A stretch of 64,000 nucleotides of DNA, from the NCBI GenBank assembly GCA_946480815.1, contig CAMLLB010000002.1, positions 1 to 64,000 on the forward strand, in the 5' to 3' direction. Shown here in pieces: positions 35,462-45,033 of the stretch (position 1 is the stretch's first letter; every line of letters begins with the position of its first letter). The DNA is from an uncultured Flavobacteriales bacterium (lineage in GTDB: Bacteria; Bacteroidota; Bacteroidia; Flavobacteriales; Crocinitomicaceae). The position numbers and the translations under genes were made by a program. Under the pieces are notes generated by a model. The model saw only the letters and a program-made list of their open reading frames with translations, did not search any database and was not told the origin of the DNA.

Positions 35462-37027
35462 CTATTTCTTATACAACAAGTTTCTTCCCGTAATAAAGAA
35501 CGCAAAAAAGAACGCGACAAATGCAACGCCTGTTTGGGTCTGCAAGGTATCTTCTATCAGAAAAGAAAGCATGGTGATTACCAGGAATCCGGTCCATTCG
35601 AATGCATTGATCCTTAAAGCAGTGGCAAGCTGGATAAACCACAGGGCCGTGAAAGCAATAAAACAAGCGATCCCCGCAGCGATCCAGGTCGTCAGGAATT
35701 GATTATGGGTCAAATGCTGATTCTCAATTGTCAGTTTAGAATGATTGGTTTTATATGCTTGCGCAAAGGCCGCTTTCATATCACCGACACCAACACCGCT
35801 TATCGGATGTTCCTTTATGATGGTAATGCCGGCTTTCAGGGATTCTATTTTCTCCAGGAGCGATTTTCCGTTCGGATCTTCTGAATCTCTCAATTGGCTG
35901 CGCATGCGGTATAATTGAGCAGAGATTCCACCTTTCGCCATTTCAACTGAAGCAAATCCCAGTTCCACATTCCGGATATCCTGTTTGGACATTTTCTGGA
36001 AATCAAGCGAATCTTTTCTCAATCCCTTTGAGGTCATGTATCTCCACAAGATATTCCGGATCGGGTTTCCTTTTAAATCTACTCCGTTCCGGTAATCCAC
36101 TTTGGAGGATTTAGACCATTCTTTTTCCAATTCTTCGTCTGCAATAAAAGCCTGGACCGGGTAGCCGTTTTCCCAGTTAATTTTCCAGATCAGATCAAAG
36201 GTATACTCGTTCCCATTTACGGTTTTCTTTAGATAATCATAGGTACTCACCTGCACTTTATGTGGGATCGGCTGGAGTTTTATGTATAAGAAGACACACA
36301 CAAATATTATCAGCGCACTGAAGGAGGCAATGAACGTCCGTTTGATCCAACGAACCCGGATGGATTTTATTTTAAAGAAGAACATCATTAAAACTACCCC
36401 GGACAGTGTAAACACACCCATCCAGATCTGGGAAAGGACCGTGTAGTAAATGAACCAGGCAGCCAGGATGATAGCAATCCAGCGGTAAGGAAACTTCCGG
36501 ATCCACCATGCTGCACAAAAAACCAGTGCCAGAATAATCATCATGGCATAGCGCAAATGCGAAACGAAAAGAGAAAGACTTCGGATGTCATCATATACTT
36601 TGGAACCCCACCAATGAAAATAGGTTCCTGTGTTGATGAAACTTGTAATGAAAACTGCCGAAAGGAAGCTTAGTGCAACCCATTTGTAATGCTTAAATGC
36701 CGTTAATGGAATGGCAACAATCGTTAATGGAATGGCATAAAGTGTTAATTCCCTCCGGATCATGTTCCAGGCTTCGTGTTTATCCGAAGTCCAAAGAACG
36801 GAAAGAATTTCCAGCGTAAAATAAGCGAAGAGAAGCCAAAGCCAACGGTTTGAACTCCAGCTTTTCCAAACCCCTTTCCAATCCCAAAGTAAAATGACAT
36901 TGAGACCTAACAGCATCGTTCCAATGGAAAGGGGAATTTTGCTAAAGGGTAACCCCGCTGCAATTCCCATCATTGCAACCAATTGAATATAATAATGAAC
37001 GGGTTTCCCGGTCAGCCTATCCAGCAT
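35462..37027 (-). CDS. O-antigen ligase/polymerase-like membrane protein
   Basis: 521 residues, about eleven predicted membrane helices and a large periplasmic loop of about 140 residues (about 255-410), the pattern of Wzy polymerases and WaaL ligases. The loop ends with GVGVGDMKAAFAQA and NQHLTHNQFLTTWIA, which includes the histidine-containing region typical of the Wzy_C/WaaL family. It would join or polymerise surface polysaccharide. No glycosyltransferase genes are adjacent; its substrate is unknown. Located 28 bases past the S41 protease stop, possibly the same transcript. Confidence 0.75.
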   Translation of the reverse strand: MLDRLTGKPVHYYIQLVAMMGIAAGLPFSKIPLSIGTMLLGLNVILLWDWKGVWKSWSSNRWLWLLFAYFTLEILSVLWTSDKHEAWNMIRRELTLYAIPLTIVAIPLTAFKHYKWVALSFLSAVFITSFINTGTYFHWWGSKVYDDIRSLSLFVSHLRYAMMIILALVFCAAWWIRKFPYRWIAIILAAWFIYYTVLSQIWMGVFTLSGVVLMMFFFKIKSIRVRWIKRTFIASFSALIIFVCVFLYIKLQPIPHKVQVSTYDYLKKTVNGNEYTFDLIWKINWENGYPVQAFIADEELEKEWSKSSKVDYRNGVDLKGNPIRNILWRYMTSKGLRKDSLDFQKMSKQDIRNVELGFASVEMAKGGISAQLYRMRSQLRDSEDPNGKSLLEKIESLKAGITIIKEHPISGVGVGDMKAAFAQAYKTNHSKLTIENQHLTHNQFLTTWIAAGIACFIAFTALWFIQLATALRINAFEWTGFLVITMLSFLIEDTLQTQTGVAFVAFFFAFFITGRNLLYKK

Positions 37028-37055
37028 AAGTAATCGCTATATAAATCGATAACGC

Positions 37056-38696
37056 TTATTTTCCGAGAATAGTATTTACTCTTTTAGTGTCTGCCAGAAC
37101 CTCCAATGCTTTTTGAACATCTTTATCGTATTGAAAAGCCAATTCGGCACGACCATTTTGATAATAGTAACGCGATACGATCTCGCTGGACAAGATTTCC
37201 TCAATTTCATCCTTGAACTTATCCAGGTCACGTTCTTTGGAAGGAGTGACTTTTGACAACAATTGTTCGTAATCGGATTTAATATCTTCGAAATAACCTT
37301 CATCTTCAGCCGTCTTTTTCATACGTTCCAATTGTTCTTCGGAAGCAGTTGAATAGGTGAAGTCCTGTTTCAATGCATAAGCTTTGAATGCTGCGTAATC
37401 TTCATTGCTTAACTTAAAAGTCTTTGCAGGAGCAATTGTTTCGTGGGAACGTTTGTAGTCTGTGGCAAAATTGAAAATAACGTTATTACTCACCAACATT
37501 AAAAGCAAGCGGGAGTAATCATCTTTTTCAACTACAATATCCGGTTCAATTCCTCGTCCGTCAATTACTTTTCTGCCATTTGCAGTTGTAAATGTCTTCA
37601 ACAGGGAATCCGCAATGGCTTTCGGTTTGTCTCCCAGTTCCTTGTCGTAGTACTCCAAACGCTGCACACAACGTCCTGAAGGTGTATAGTATTTTGAGAT
37701 CGTCAACTTGATCTTTGATCCGTATTTCAAATCGAAGGTACGTTGTACCAATCCTTTTCCATAAGAGTTTTCCCCGATAATTACCGCTCTGTCCAAATCC
37801 TGTAAACTTCCGGAAACAATCTCAGAAGCGGAAGCAGAACCTCCATCAACCAAAACAACTAACGGAATCGTTAGATCCAATGGATCCGCAGAGGTGGCAT
37901 ATGTTCTGTTTTCCTCCGGAATACGGCCTTTGGTTGTAACAACCGTTTGGCCCTTCTTCACGAAGATATTGACGATCTTCACAGCTTCGATTAACAAACC
38001 TCCACCGTTTCCACGCAAGTCTAAAACCAGGTTTGTCATTCCCTGCTGCTTCAATTTACCGTAAGCTGAAATCACTTCCGCTGAGGCAGTCTGTGTAAAG
38101 CTGTTCAATTTAATGTAACCGGTCGTTCCGTTATTCAGCATTCCGAAATAAGGAACATCTGCCAGTTTGATCTCATCGCGTGTAATGGAAATTGTTTTTT
38201 CCTGGCCGGCACGCTCCACAAGCAATTGGATTGTAGATCCTTTTGGTCCGCGTAAACCGTCGGAAACCTCATCGCTTGGTTTTCCCTTCATGTCTTTTCC
38301 GTCAATGGAAAGAATTTTATCTCCTGCCATGGCTCCTGCCAATTGAGCAGGTTTTCCTTCATAAGGCTCCGCGATGTAAGTATAGTCACCCATTTTACGG
38401 ATCAATGCACCGATTCCACCGTATTGCCCGGTAGTCATCATGCGGTAATCTTCCATGTTTGATTCATGATAATAAACCGTATACGGATCCAATTGTTTCA
38501 ACATGGCATCGATAGCCGTTTTGCTCATTTCTCCGGGTTTGATCTCATCTACATAATTGGTTTCCAATTGCTGAAAAATGAGGTCCATCAATTCCATGGA
38601 CTTGATTTCCTCGAATCCATTGGATTGTGCTTTTACCTGGGAATTGAAACCAATAAGGATGGTTACCAACGCGAAAACATGCAAGAATTGCTTCAT
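37056..38696 (-). CDS. C-terminal-processing (S41) periplasmic protease
   Basis: 546 residues with a signal peptide (LHVFALVTILIGFNSQVKAQ). A PDZ domain (about 90-175; MTTGQYGGIGALIRK) is followed by the S41 catalytic core: GNGGGLLIEAVKIV, nucleophile serine in GGSASASEIVSG, and lysine in SYGKGLVQ. Family members (Prc/CtpA) trim C-termini of exported proteins. The C-terminal 180 residues are helical and lysine/glutamate-rich. The order S41 protease/rnpA/cysS on the minus strand is a compact cluster seen here. Confidence 0.93.
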   Translation of the reverse strand: MKQFLHVFALVTILIGFNSQVKAQSNGFEEIKSMELMDLIFQQLETNYVDEIKPGEMSKTAIDAMLKQLDPYTVYYHESNMEDYRMMTTGQYGGIGALIRKMGDYTYIAEPYEGKPAQLAGAMAGDKILSIDGKDMKGKPSDEVSDGLRGPKGSTIQLLVERAGQEKTISITRDEIKLADVPYFGMLNNGTTGYIKLNSFTQTASAEVISAYGKLKQQGMTNLVLDLRGNGGGLLIEAVKIVNIFVKKGQTVVTTKGRIPEENRTYATSADPLDLTIPLVVLVDGGSASASEIVSGSLQDLDRAVIIGENSYGKGLVQRTFDLKYGSKIKLTISKYYTPSGRCVQRLEYYDKELGDKPKAIADSLLKTFTTANGRKVIDGRGIEPDIVVEKDDYSRLLLMLVSNNVIFNFATDYKRSHETIAPAKTFKLSNEDYAAFKAYALKQDFTYSTASEEQLERMKKTAEDEGYFEDIKSDYEQLLSKVTPSKERDLDKFKDEIEEILSSEIVSRYYYQNGRAELAFQYDKDVQKALEVLADTKRVNTILGK

Positions 38697-38886
38697 ATTT
38701 TTAACTGTTATTTTTCTTTTATCCGAGCTACTGCTTGATTTTTATCAAAAGCAGCTGATGACTCTCAAAAACCATTCCGTAGAATGGGAATCTAAGAAGG
38801 TAAAAATACCGAAAGATTGGGAATCGGACTTGATTTTTTAGGTTTTTTGACGAATGGTCAATCTGTTGGATGACCGTAAATGCTAT

Positions 38887-39276
38887 TTACTGTTCGGTTT
38901 GCAGTTCTGCAAGCAATTTCCCGATCAGTTTTTTCATACATTTCTCCAGTTCGGGATAAGTCACTATTTCCTTATTGGTATATATTATGAACAATGCCAA
39001 TTGCTTTCCGGAAGGGGTTAACAGATTTTCCAAAGGCTGTTTCTCTTTACGCAGGACTTCTTTGATCAGCCGTTTCACATAATTTCGGTCATGTGCGCGT
39101 TTAAACTGGCGTTTTGGAGCTGAAATCACCACCTGAAAAGGTACTTTTTCTATATTTTCAATTTCCAGGTAGTAAACGCTTAAAGGAAATGCACGCAGCT
39201 GCTTTCCCTCCTTGAAGAGACGGTCGATTGTTTTCCGACTGCAGAGTTTGTATGCTTTTCCGAAATGTTCACTCAT
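38887..39276 (-). CDS. rnpA: Ribonuclease P protein component
   Basis: 129-residue basic protein from ATG 39276; an upstream ATG at 39294 would add six residues. Protein subunit of RNase P, which matures tRNA 5' ends with the catalytic RNA. Motifs are FGKAYKLCSRKTIDRLFKEG at the N-terminus and HDRNYVKRLIKEVLR (RNR-type RNA-binding motif, residues about 67-81). The gene is not next to rpmH as in many bacteria but beside an S41 protease and cysS. Confidence 0.9.
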   Translation of the reverse strand: MSEHFGKAYKLCSRKTIDRLFKEGKQLRAFPLSVYYLEIENIEKVPFQVVISAPKRQFKRAHDRNYVKRLIKEVLRKEKQPLENLLTPSGKQLALFIIYTNKEIVTYPELEKCMKKLIGKLLAELQTEQ

Positions 39277-39300
39277 AATATTCAGGAGGACCATTCAGTT

Positions 39301-39316
39301 CCCCCTTCGAAGGGGG
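39301..39316. repeat. C/G palindromic repeat between rnpA and cysS
   Basis: CCCCCTTCGAAGGGGG is a perfect 16-base palindrome followed by ATAAAGGGGGATGG. It is the same family as the element inside ileS at 13974-13989. Confidence 0.75.
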
Positions 39317-39344
39317 ATAAAGGGGGATGGCCACCCCTCTTATT

Positions 39345-39360
39345 CTCCCCTCAAGGGGAG
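39345..39360 (-). terminator. Short hairpin downstream of cysS
   Basis: CTCCCC (39345-39350) pairs with GGGGAG (39355-39360) around TCAA, 11 bases past the cysS stop. Short and without a T-run, so a weak or partial terminator. Confidence 0.4.
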
Positions 39361-39371
39361 ATCTGAAATAT

Positions 39372-40841
39372 CTACTTTACTGTCCACGTCACGCCATCCT
39401 TGCCGTCTTTCACAACAATTCCGGCTTCTGCCAAACGGTCCCTGATTTTATCCGACGTACTCCAATCTTTATTTTCACGTGCATCTTTGCGCATATCCAA
39501 AACCAAATCCATCACAGTGGTCAAAGCACCGTCAGAGGATGTTTTTTCGATTGTCAAACCCAATACATCAAAAATAAATCCGGTAAATTCTTTCGTCAAC
39601 AATTCCAAATCACTTGCAGTAATGCTTGCTTTTCCTTCCGAAATTGTATTGATGTATTTCACAGCATCAAACAAACCTGCAATCAATACCGGTGCATTGA
39701 AATCGTCATCCATTGCTTTATAGAATGAATCAACCAGGGCCTTAACATCCTGGGAAGATGCTGCTGCTGTCTCCAAAGAGCCCAGTTTTTCATAAGCTTC
39801 CGACAAACGCACAAATCCTTTTTCTGCTGCGTTCAGAGAATCTGCTGTGAAATCGAGTGTGCTGCGGTAGTGAGCCTGCATCATACAGAAACGGATAACC
39901 TGCGGAGTATACGGCTTGTCGAAAACTTCAGTTGTTCCGTCCACAATCTCTTTCGGCAGGAAATAATTGTTCAGCGATTTGGACATCTTTTTCCCATTCA
40001 CATTCAACATGTTTGCATGCATCCAGTAATTTGCCGGATTCATACCAACCGAGCCACAGCTCTGCGCAATCTCGTCTTCGTGATGCGGAAATTTTAAATC
40101 TAGTCCACCACCGTGAATATCAAACTGATCACCCAAATATTTCGTGCTCATTGCAGTACATTCAATGTGCCAACCCGGATTTCCATCACCCCATGGTGAG
40201 CGCCAGATCTGCATATCGTCCGGGTTTGCTTTTTTCCATAAGGCGAAATCTGCAAAGAAACGTTTTTCGTCCTGTGCATTCAATTCACGCGTTTCTTCTG
40301 CCAATTCATCCACTTTACGTCCACTCAAAATTCCATACTCGAACTTTTCGCTGTAAGCACGGACATCGAAATACACCGAGCCGTTCACTACGTACGCAAA
40401 ACCATTCTCAATGATTTTCTCAATCACTTCGATTTGTTCCTGAATATGTCCGGTAGCTGTTGGTTCTATTGATGGAGGAAGCAAGTTATAGATACGCTGT
40501 AAATCCTGGAATTTTACGTTGTATTTGTAAACGATTTCCAGAGATTGAACCTGTTCTACACGCGCAGCTTTTCCGATAGAATCGACCGCTTCACCTGCAG
40601 AATTGGTAATGTGTCCGGCATCTGTGATATTACGCACATACTTCACCTGGTAACCCACATACATCAGGTAACGATAGATCAAATCGAAATTGATGAAAGT
40701 GCGCATGTTACCCATATGCGGTTCACTGTATAGTGTAGGTCCACAAACATACATTCCTACTTTTCCATCAACAATAGGTTTAAATACCTCTTTTTCACCC
40801 GAAAGGGTATTGTATATCTGAAGTTTGGAATGTGTGTTCAT
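39372..40841 (-). CDS. cysS: Cysteinyl-tRNA synthetase
   Basis: 489 residues from ATG 40841 (MNTHSKLQIYN); the longer frame to 40907 lacks family similarity. Class I synthetase charging tRNA-Cys. YVCGPTLYSEPHMGNMRTF includes the zinc-ligand cysteine and a HIGH-type PHMGN; HGGGLDLKFPHHEDEIAQS has the zinc/catalytic residues; KKMSKSLNN is the KMSKS loop. The DALR-type C-terminal anticodon domain follows. Normal family length. Confidence 0.96.
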   Translation of the reverse strand: MNTHSKLQIYNTLSGEKEVFKPIVDGKVGMYVCGPTLYSEPHMGNMRTFINFDLIYRYLMYVGYQVKYVRNITDAGHITNSAGEAVDSIGKAARVEQVQSLEIVYKYNVKFQDLQRIYNLLPPSIEPTATGHIQEQIEVIEKIIENGFAYVVNGSVYFDVRAYSEKFEYGILSGRKVDELAEETRELNAQDEKRFFADFALWKKANPDDMQIWRSPWGDGNPGWHIECTAMSTKYLGDQFDIHGGGLDLKFPHHEDEIAQSCGSVGMNPANYWMHANMLNVNGKKMSKSLNNYFLPKEIVDGTTEVFDKPYTPQVIRFCMMQAHYRSTLDFTADSLNAAEKGFVRLSEAYEKLGSLETAAASSQDVKALVDSFYKAMDDDFNAPVLIAGLFDAVKYINTISEGKASITASDLELLTKEFTGFIFDVLGLTIEKTSSDGALTTVMDLVLDMRKDARENKDWSTSDKIRDRLAEAGIVVKDGKDGVTWTVK

Positions 40842-40933
40842 TGCTATTCTATTGTTTTGAAATTTTATGTGCGAAGATAATGAGAATCGCCGACTTAAGC
40901 TTCCCAAACATTTTATTTATACTTTAGCCACGC

Positions 40934-42124
40934 ATGGGTATCGAATCTCTAAAAAACAAACTGGGTTTCCTGGATGGTGTACGTGGCGTTGCCATGATGA
41001 TCGTTGTTCTGCATCATTTCGGATTGGCGTTCTTTCCCGCAATTAATTATCTGGACCCGGAAAAGATCCATCTTGGGAACGGATCGATTGAATTACTGAT
41101 TGCAAAGACGCCGCTCAACATTTTCTTCAACGGAGGCTTTGCGGTTTCTATCTTTTTTGTCTTAAGCGGATTTGTTCTAAGCTATAAGTTTCATCTGTCA
41201 GGAAGCCGCAAATTGTTAACGGAGTATGCTGTCAAGAGGTATTTCCGGTTATTTCTTCCGGTTGCCGGATCGATCATGATCTGCTATATTTTATTTCTCT
41301 CCGGACTTTTCGCGCACAAATCCGTTGGTAATATTACCAAATCCCAAGAATGGCTTGGCGGTTTGTTTACTGATATCCGCGGCCCGGGAGATGTTTTGAA
41401 AAACATGTTCTTCGACGTTTTTTTAAATAATGATAACCGCTACAATGCTGTGTTGTGGACTATGACCATTGAATTCCTCGGTTCTTTGCTCTTGTTTTCC
41501 TTTTTGGCTTTGACCGGAGACACTAAAAAAACGATCCTGCTCCATATCATGGTTGCTGTTTTGATCTTGCTTACGGACAAAAAATTTTACGCTGCTTTTA
41601 TTCTCGGATCACTTATTAGCAGGCTTTTTATAGACGGGTTTTCTTTTCCGAAAGGGATCAAGGGTATTTGCATCAAGTGCTTTCTTCTGGTAACGGGAAT
41701 TTACTTCAGTTCCTTTCCGCAAGGGTTTTTCACGCAACAAAGTATCTGGAAATGGATTGATTGGAGTTGGACAAGCGGATATGATCTTTTTCATGTATTA
41801 GGGGCGTTTTGCATCCTTTTTGTTAGTTGCTTTGATAAAAATTTCAGACGCTTTTTCGCTATCAAGCCCTTTTTATACCTGGGCAAAATCTCCTTCTCTT
41901 TTTACCTGCTTCATTTGGCAGTGATGTGTTCGTTTGGTTTTTTCATTTTCCGTGAATTATGGAAACCGGGAACTTATTTCATTCCCTTTTTGATTTCATT
42001 TACCGCATCCCTGGCGGTTTCCTTCCTGGTCTCCCATTTCTATTATAAGTGGGTAGACAAGAGTGGGATTCGTTTCGCTGAAAAAATGGGGAAATGGATT
42101 ACTAAAGTCAGTCGGCAGGAATAA
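40934..42124 (+). CDS. Acyltransferase family 3 (OafA-like) membrane protein
   Basis: 396 residues with about ten membrane helices. Signature: LGFLDGVRGVAMMIVVLHHFG at the N-terminus, including the catalytic-candidate histidine, and ISFSFYLLHLAVMCSFG near the C-terminus. Family members transfer acetyl or other acyl groups to surface polysaccharides or glycolipids. It has no adjacent glycan genes. A terminator follows. Confidence 0.9.
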   Translation: MGIESLKNKLGFLDGVRGVAMMIVVLHHFGLAFFPAINYLDPEKIHLGNGSIELLIAKTPLNIFFNGGFAVSIFFVLSGFVLSYKFHLSGSRKLLTEYAVKRYFRLFLPVAGSIMICYILFLSGLFAHKSVGNITKSQEWLGGLFTDIRGPGDVLKNMFFDVFLNNDNRYNAVLWTMTIEFLGSLLLFSFLALTGDTKKTILLHIMVAVLILLTDKKFYAAFILGSLISRLFIDGFSFPKGIKGICIKCFLLVTGIYFSSFPQGFFTQQSIWKWIDWSWTSGYDLFHVLGAFCILFVSCFDKNFRRFFAIKPFLYLGKISFSFYLLHLAVMCSFGFFIFRELWKPGTYFIPFLISFTASLAVSFLVSHFYYKWVDKSGIRFAEKMGKWITKVSRQE

Positions 42125-42129
42125 AAAAT

Positions 42130-42152
42130 CCCGGTCGAATTTATCAACCGGG
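42130..42152 (+). terminator. Hairpin terminator of acyltransferase gene
   Basis: CCCGGT (42130-42135) pairs with ACCGGG (42147-42152), 5 bases past the stop; the following bases are CTTTAA. Confidence 0.5.
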
Positions 42153-42299
42153 CTTTAACGCAGTAGTAATTTAGACTGTGGTGTCTATTGGGGTTCTTGT
42201 TTTTGTGATTAATCAATTTCAATTTCCCACTTCACAACCTATGACGGAGAAAATAACAAAGCGTTGTTTCAACACTGTGAAATTTTTATGAAAAATTGC

Positions 42300-42325
42300 T
42301 TACACTGTTTGAAAACACAGTGTAA
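42300..42325. promoter_or_regulatory. Perfect inverted repeat, candidate operator
   Basis: TTACACTGT (42300-42308) and ACAGTGTAA (42317-42325) form a perfect 9-bp inverted repeat 241 bases upstream of the Lrp-like gene. It could be an operator or a small hairpin; there is no proof. Confidence 0.4.
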
Positions 42326-42565
42326 ATCAACTAAAAACAAAGATCTTTTAACAATTTTGCGTGTTCTTGAAGAACCTGATTCTGAACAATTCTGCTCTTA
42401 AATCAGATTTTTATCTGCTAACACGGCCACTAAGTAAAATCAATTTTGGCATATTTCCCGAATAACAGAATATTATTCTATATTTATATGAAATGAAGAT
42501 AATTCATTCTGTTTTTCACCTGGTTAACGTATTAAAGCAGAATTTTTTTCTCAAAAGCACAGAGA

Positions 42566-43006
42566 ATGACAACATTGGATTCAATTGATCACCAAATAAT
42601 TACACTTCTTCAGTCAAATGGGAAGATGAATAACAAGGAAGTCGCAGGTAAGATCGGTTTATCGATTACCCCAACTTTCGAACGGATCAAGCGACTTGAA
42701 CGTATGGGTGTTATCCAGGGTTACACTGCCCTTATCAATCGGAAAGCGGTTGGCAAGGAATTGAAAGTAGTCTGCCAGGTAAGTTTAAAAAGCCACGAGA
42801 AAGAAGGAATTGATGTATTTGAAGCCGCCATTAAGGAATTGCCGGAAGTCATCCATGCCTATCACGTTGCCGGAGCTACAGACTATATGCTCATGATCGA
42901 GGTAGCCAATATGGAAGTTTACCAGGATTTCCTTAAGAGTCAATTGGCGCGTATCCCACACATCGGACAGGTGAACAGCAGTTTCGTCATGTCGGAATTG
43001 AAATAG
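42566..43006 (+). CDS. Lrp/AsnC-family transcriptional regulator
   Basis: 146 residues. The N-terminal helix-turn-helix (about 5-62) begins LDSIDHQIITLLQSNGKMNNKEVA, with recognition helix ITPTFERIKRLERMG. The C-terminal RAM (ligand-sensing) domain (about 65-146) contains HAYHVAGATDYMLMIEV. Members respond to amino acids and often repress their own gene. ATG at 42566. Confidence 0.93.
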   Translation: MTTLDSIDHQIITLLQSNGKMNNKEVAGKIGLSITPTFERIKRLERMGVIQGYTALINRKAVGKELKVVCQVSLKSHEKEGIDVFEAAIKELPEVIHAYHVAGATDYMLMIEVANMEVYQDFLKSQLARIPHIGQVNSSFVMSELK

Positions 43007-43132
43007 ATTGCAGCCACGAATTCACGAATTTCAGCTCGCCTAACTTAAAATTAACGTTAAAAGATCCCCCAACTTTTCCACACGCCCGATTTTTTGGCTA
43101 CATTTAGTAAGAACACATAAAAACAACATATC

Positions 43133-43453
43133 ATGTCAAGTAACACAGGAAATATTATCGTCGCGCTTCTTGCAGGTGCTGTGATTGGTGCAGGTATTGG
43201 AATTTTATTGGCACCTGATAAAGGATCGGTAACACGTCAGAAATTGAAAGACAATCTGAACAGCGGAAAAGACAATCTGATGGACAAGTACCATGAATTA
43301 GCTCAATTGCTTCACCGCAAAGGAGAAGACGTGGGAGATTTTCTGGATCAGGCTATTTCAAGCGGACTCCATGAAAAAGATGAATTAATTTCACTTTTAG
43401 AGGAAAAATTAGAACTTCTGAAAGGATCCGCAAAAAAAGCAACAGCTAAGTAA
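43133..43453 (+). CDS. YtxH-domain protein
   Basis: 106 residues. One N-terminal membrane helix rich in Gly and Ala (IVALLAGAVIGAGIGILLAPDKGS), typical of YtxH, then a charged helical tail. Such proteins are often linked to general stress. It heads a tight three-gene unit with the next two ORFs (1-base gap, then overlap). Confidence 0.85.
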   Translation: MSSNTGNIIVALLAGAVIGAGIGILLAPDKGSVTRQKLKDNLNSGKDNLMDKYHELAQLLHRKGEDVGDFLDQAISSGLHEKDELISLLEEKLELLKGSAKKATAK

Positions 43454-43454
43454 G

Positions 43455-43805
43455 ATGGCGTTTGAAGAACTAAAGGAGAGCACTCAAAAAATTCAGGAAG
43501 AAACCAAAGCATACGTAGAAAGTACCGTACAATATTACAAATTGCGGGGATTTCAATTTATCATGAAATCTACGCGAACCATCGTCAAACTCATATTGGT
43601 TGGTTTCTTCCTGATGATTGCTTTCCTCTTCGGATCCATAGCCGCTGCACTGGCTATCGGAGATGCATTGAACAGCATGGCGCTGGGATTTTTAATCCTT
43701 GCAGGAGCATATTTCATTTTGGTTCTTCTGATCCTGTTTCTGCGGCTTCGATTCATTGAACGCCCCATTTTACGGACATTTTCCAAACTATTTTTTAACG
43801 ACTGA
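43455..43805 (+). CDS. Phage-holin-III-like (DUF1469-type) membrane protein
   Basis: 116 residues with two adjacent membrane helices (IVKLILVGFFLMIAFLFGSI and ALGFLILAGAYFILVLLILF), preceded by a charged helix and followed by basic residues. This is the layout of the Actinobacteriophage holin superfamily III / DUF1469 group, seen beside YtxH genes. It starts 1 base after the upstream stop, and its last base is the first of the next ATG. Confidence 0.72.
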   Translation: MAFEELKESTQKIQEETKAYVESTVQYYKLRGFQFIMKSTRTIVKLILVGFFLMIAFLFGSIAAALAIGDALNSMALGFLILAGAYFILVLLILFLRLRFIERPILRTFSKLFFND

Positions 43806-44050
43806 TGGAGAAAAAACCGAAAATATACTCTTCATTTGAAGAAATAGAACTGGACCTGAAAATCCTGAAGGTTCAACGCGAAATACATGCGCAGAAAATA
43901 AAACTGAACCTTGAAAAAACCGGTGAAAATCTAAAACCTGTCAATCTGCTGCAGGATTATATCGGAGAATCCAATCGCACCACCTTTTCCCTGATCGAAC
44001 AGATTATCAAGATAATTTTACAGTTTGTCATAAAACCGTTTAAAGAATAA
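43805..44050 (+). CDS. Small protein, DUF6327-like
   Basis: 81 residues. Mostly helical, beginning MEKKPKIYSSFEEIELDLKILKVQREI and ending in a hydrophobic segment IIKIILQFVIKPFKE. The YSSFEEIELDLKILK core resembles the DUF6327 group of Flavobacteriia as I remember it, often found with the two upstream genes. Start overlaps the previous stop by one base. Role unknown. Confidence 0.65.
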   Translation: MEKKPKIYSSFEEIELDLKILKVQREIHAQKIKLNLEKTGENLKPVNLLQDYIGESNRTTFSLIEQIIKIILQFVIKPFKE

Positions 44051-44080
44051 AAGGTACTTTCGGAGTACTAAATTCATTTC

Positions 44081-45025
44081 ATGAAAAAAGTATTCTTTCT
44101 AGATACGGTGCATCCTGTTCTTTCCGAACGATTGGTTCAAAGCGGTGAGTACGAATGTATTGAGGCGCATGACTGGACAAGGGAACAATGCGAAACTCAA
44201 CTGGCAGATGCTCACGGAATTGTGATCCGGTCCCGTTTCACAATGGATGAATCCTTTTTACAATTTACTCCGAAACTTCAATTCATTGCACGCTCCGGAG
44301 CCGGCATGGAAAACATTGACGAAATGTATTGCCTAAAACGCGGAATCCAACTTTACAATGCTCCGGAAGGAAATCGCAACGCAGTTGGTGAACATGCACT
44401 TGGAATGTTACTTTCCATGATGAATAAGATCCATACGGCAAACAGGGATGTGAAAAATGGTCTCTGGGACCGGGAAGGAAACAGAGGTGTTGAATTGGAC
44501 GGAAAAACTGTTGGAATTATCGGATTTGGAAACAATGGAAAAGCATTTGCAAGAAAACTGCGTGGTTTTGATATTACACTGCTTGCATACGACAAATACA
44601 AAACCGGTTTCGGAGATGATTTTGTGATCGAAGCAACACTCGAAGCCCTTCTCAGAAAATCAGATGTGATTTCTTTTCATATTCCACAGAATGAAGAAAC
44701 TATTTATTTCGCTAACCAGGAGTTTTTTGATGCTCTTGGAAAACCCATCTATCTATTGAATTTGTCAAGAGGAAAAATAGTTGAAACTAAATCATTAATT
44801 GAATCAATTGTAAAAGGAACAACGATTTCAGCAGGTTTAGATGTAAATGAATTTGAGAAAAAATCGTTTGAACAGTTCTTTGATGAAACGGACAATGAAG
44901 AACTGAAATTTTTATTGGAATCCGACAAAATTTTACTTACTCCGCATGTTGGCGGCTGGACAACGGAAAGCTACTATAAACTTAGTTCTGTTTTGGCGGA
45001 TAAAATCCTGGACATTGAGGAATGA
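44081..45025 (+). CDS. D-isomer 2-hydroxyacid dehydrogenase
   Basis: 314 residues, NAD-dependent oxidoreductase similar to phosphoglycerate dehydrogenases. Catalytic domain at the N-terminus; Rossmann motif GIIGFGNNGKAFA (about 147-159); conserved arginine in LNLSRGKIVE; catalytic histidine in LTPHVGGWTTESY. Lacks the ACT domain, so it is the short form. Substrate unclear: serine pathway or other 2-keto acids. A 30-base gap from the preceding trio suggests possible co-transcription. Confidence 0.9.
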   Translation: MKKVFFLDTVHPVLSERLVQSGEYECIEAHDWTREQCETQLADAHGIVIRSRFTMDESFLQFTPKLQFIARSGAGMENIDEMYCLKRGIQLYNAPEGNRNAVGEHALGMLLSMMNKIHTANRDVKNGLWDREGNRGVELDGKTVGIIGFGNNGKAFARKLRGFDITLLAYDKYKTGFGDDFVIEATLEALLRKSDVISFHIPQNEETIYFANQEFFDALGKPIYLLNLSRGKIVETKSLIESIVKGTTISAGLDVNEFEKKSFEQFFDETDNEELKFLLESDKILLTPHVGGWTTESYYKLSSVLADKILDIEE

Positions 45026-45033
45026 TAAGATCT

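Larger units (their letters stand above)
42125..42565. other. Intergenic region with terminator and inverted repeats upstream of lrp-like gene
   Basis: Contains the terminator stem at 42130-42152 and two inverted repeats: AATTTTT (42281-42287) with AAAAATT (42291-42297), and TTACACTGT (42300-42308) with ACAGTGTAA (42317-42325). No coding frame is supported. Confidence 0.6.
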
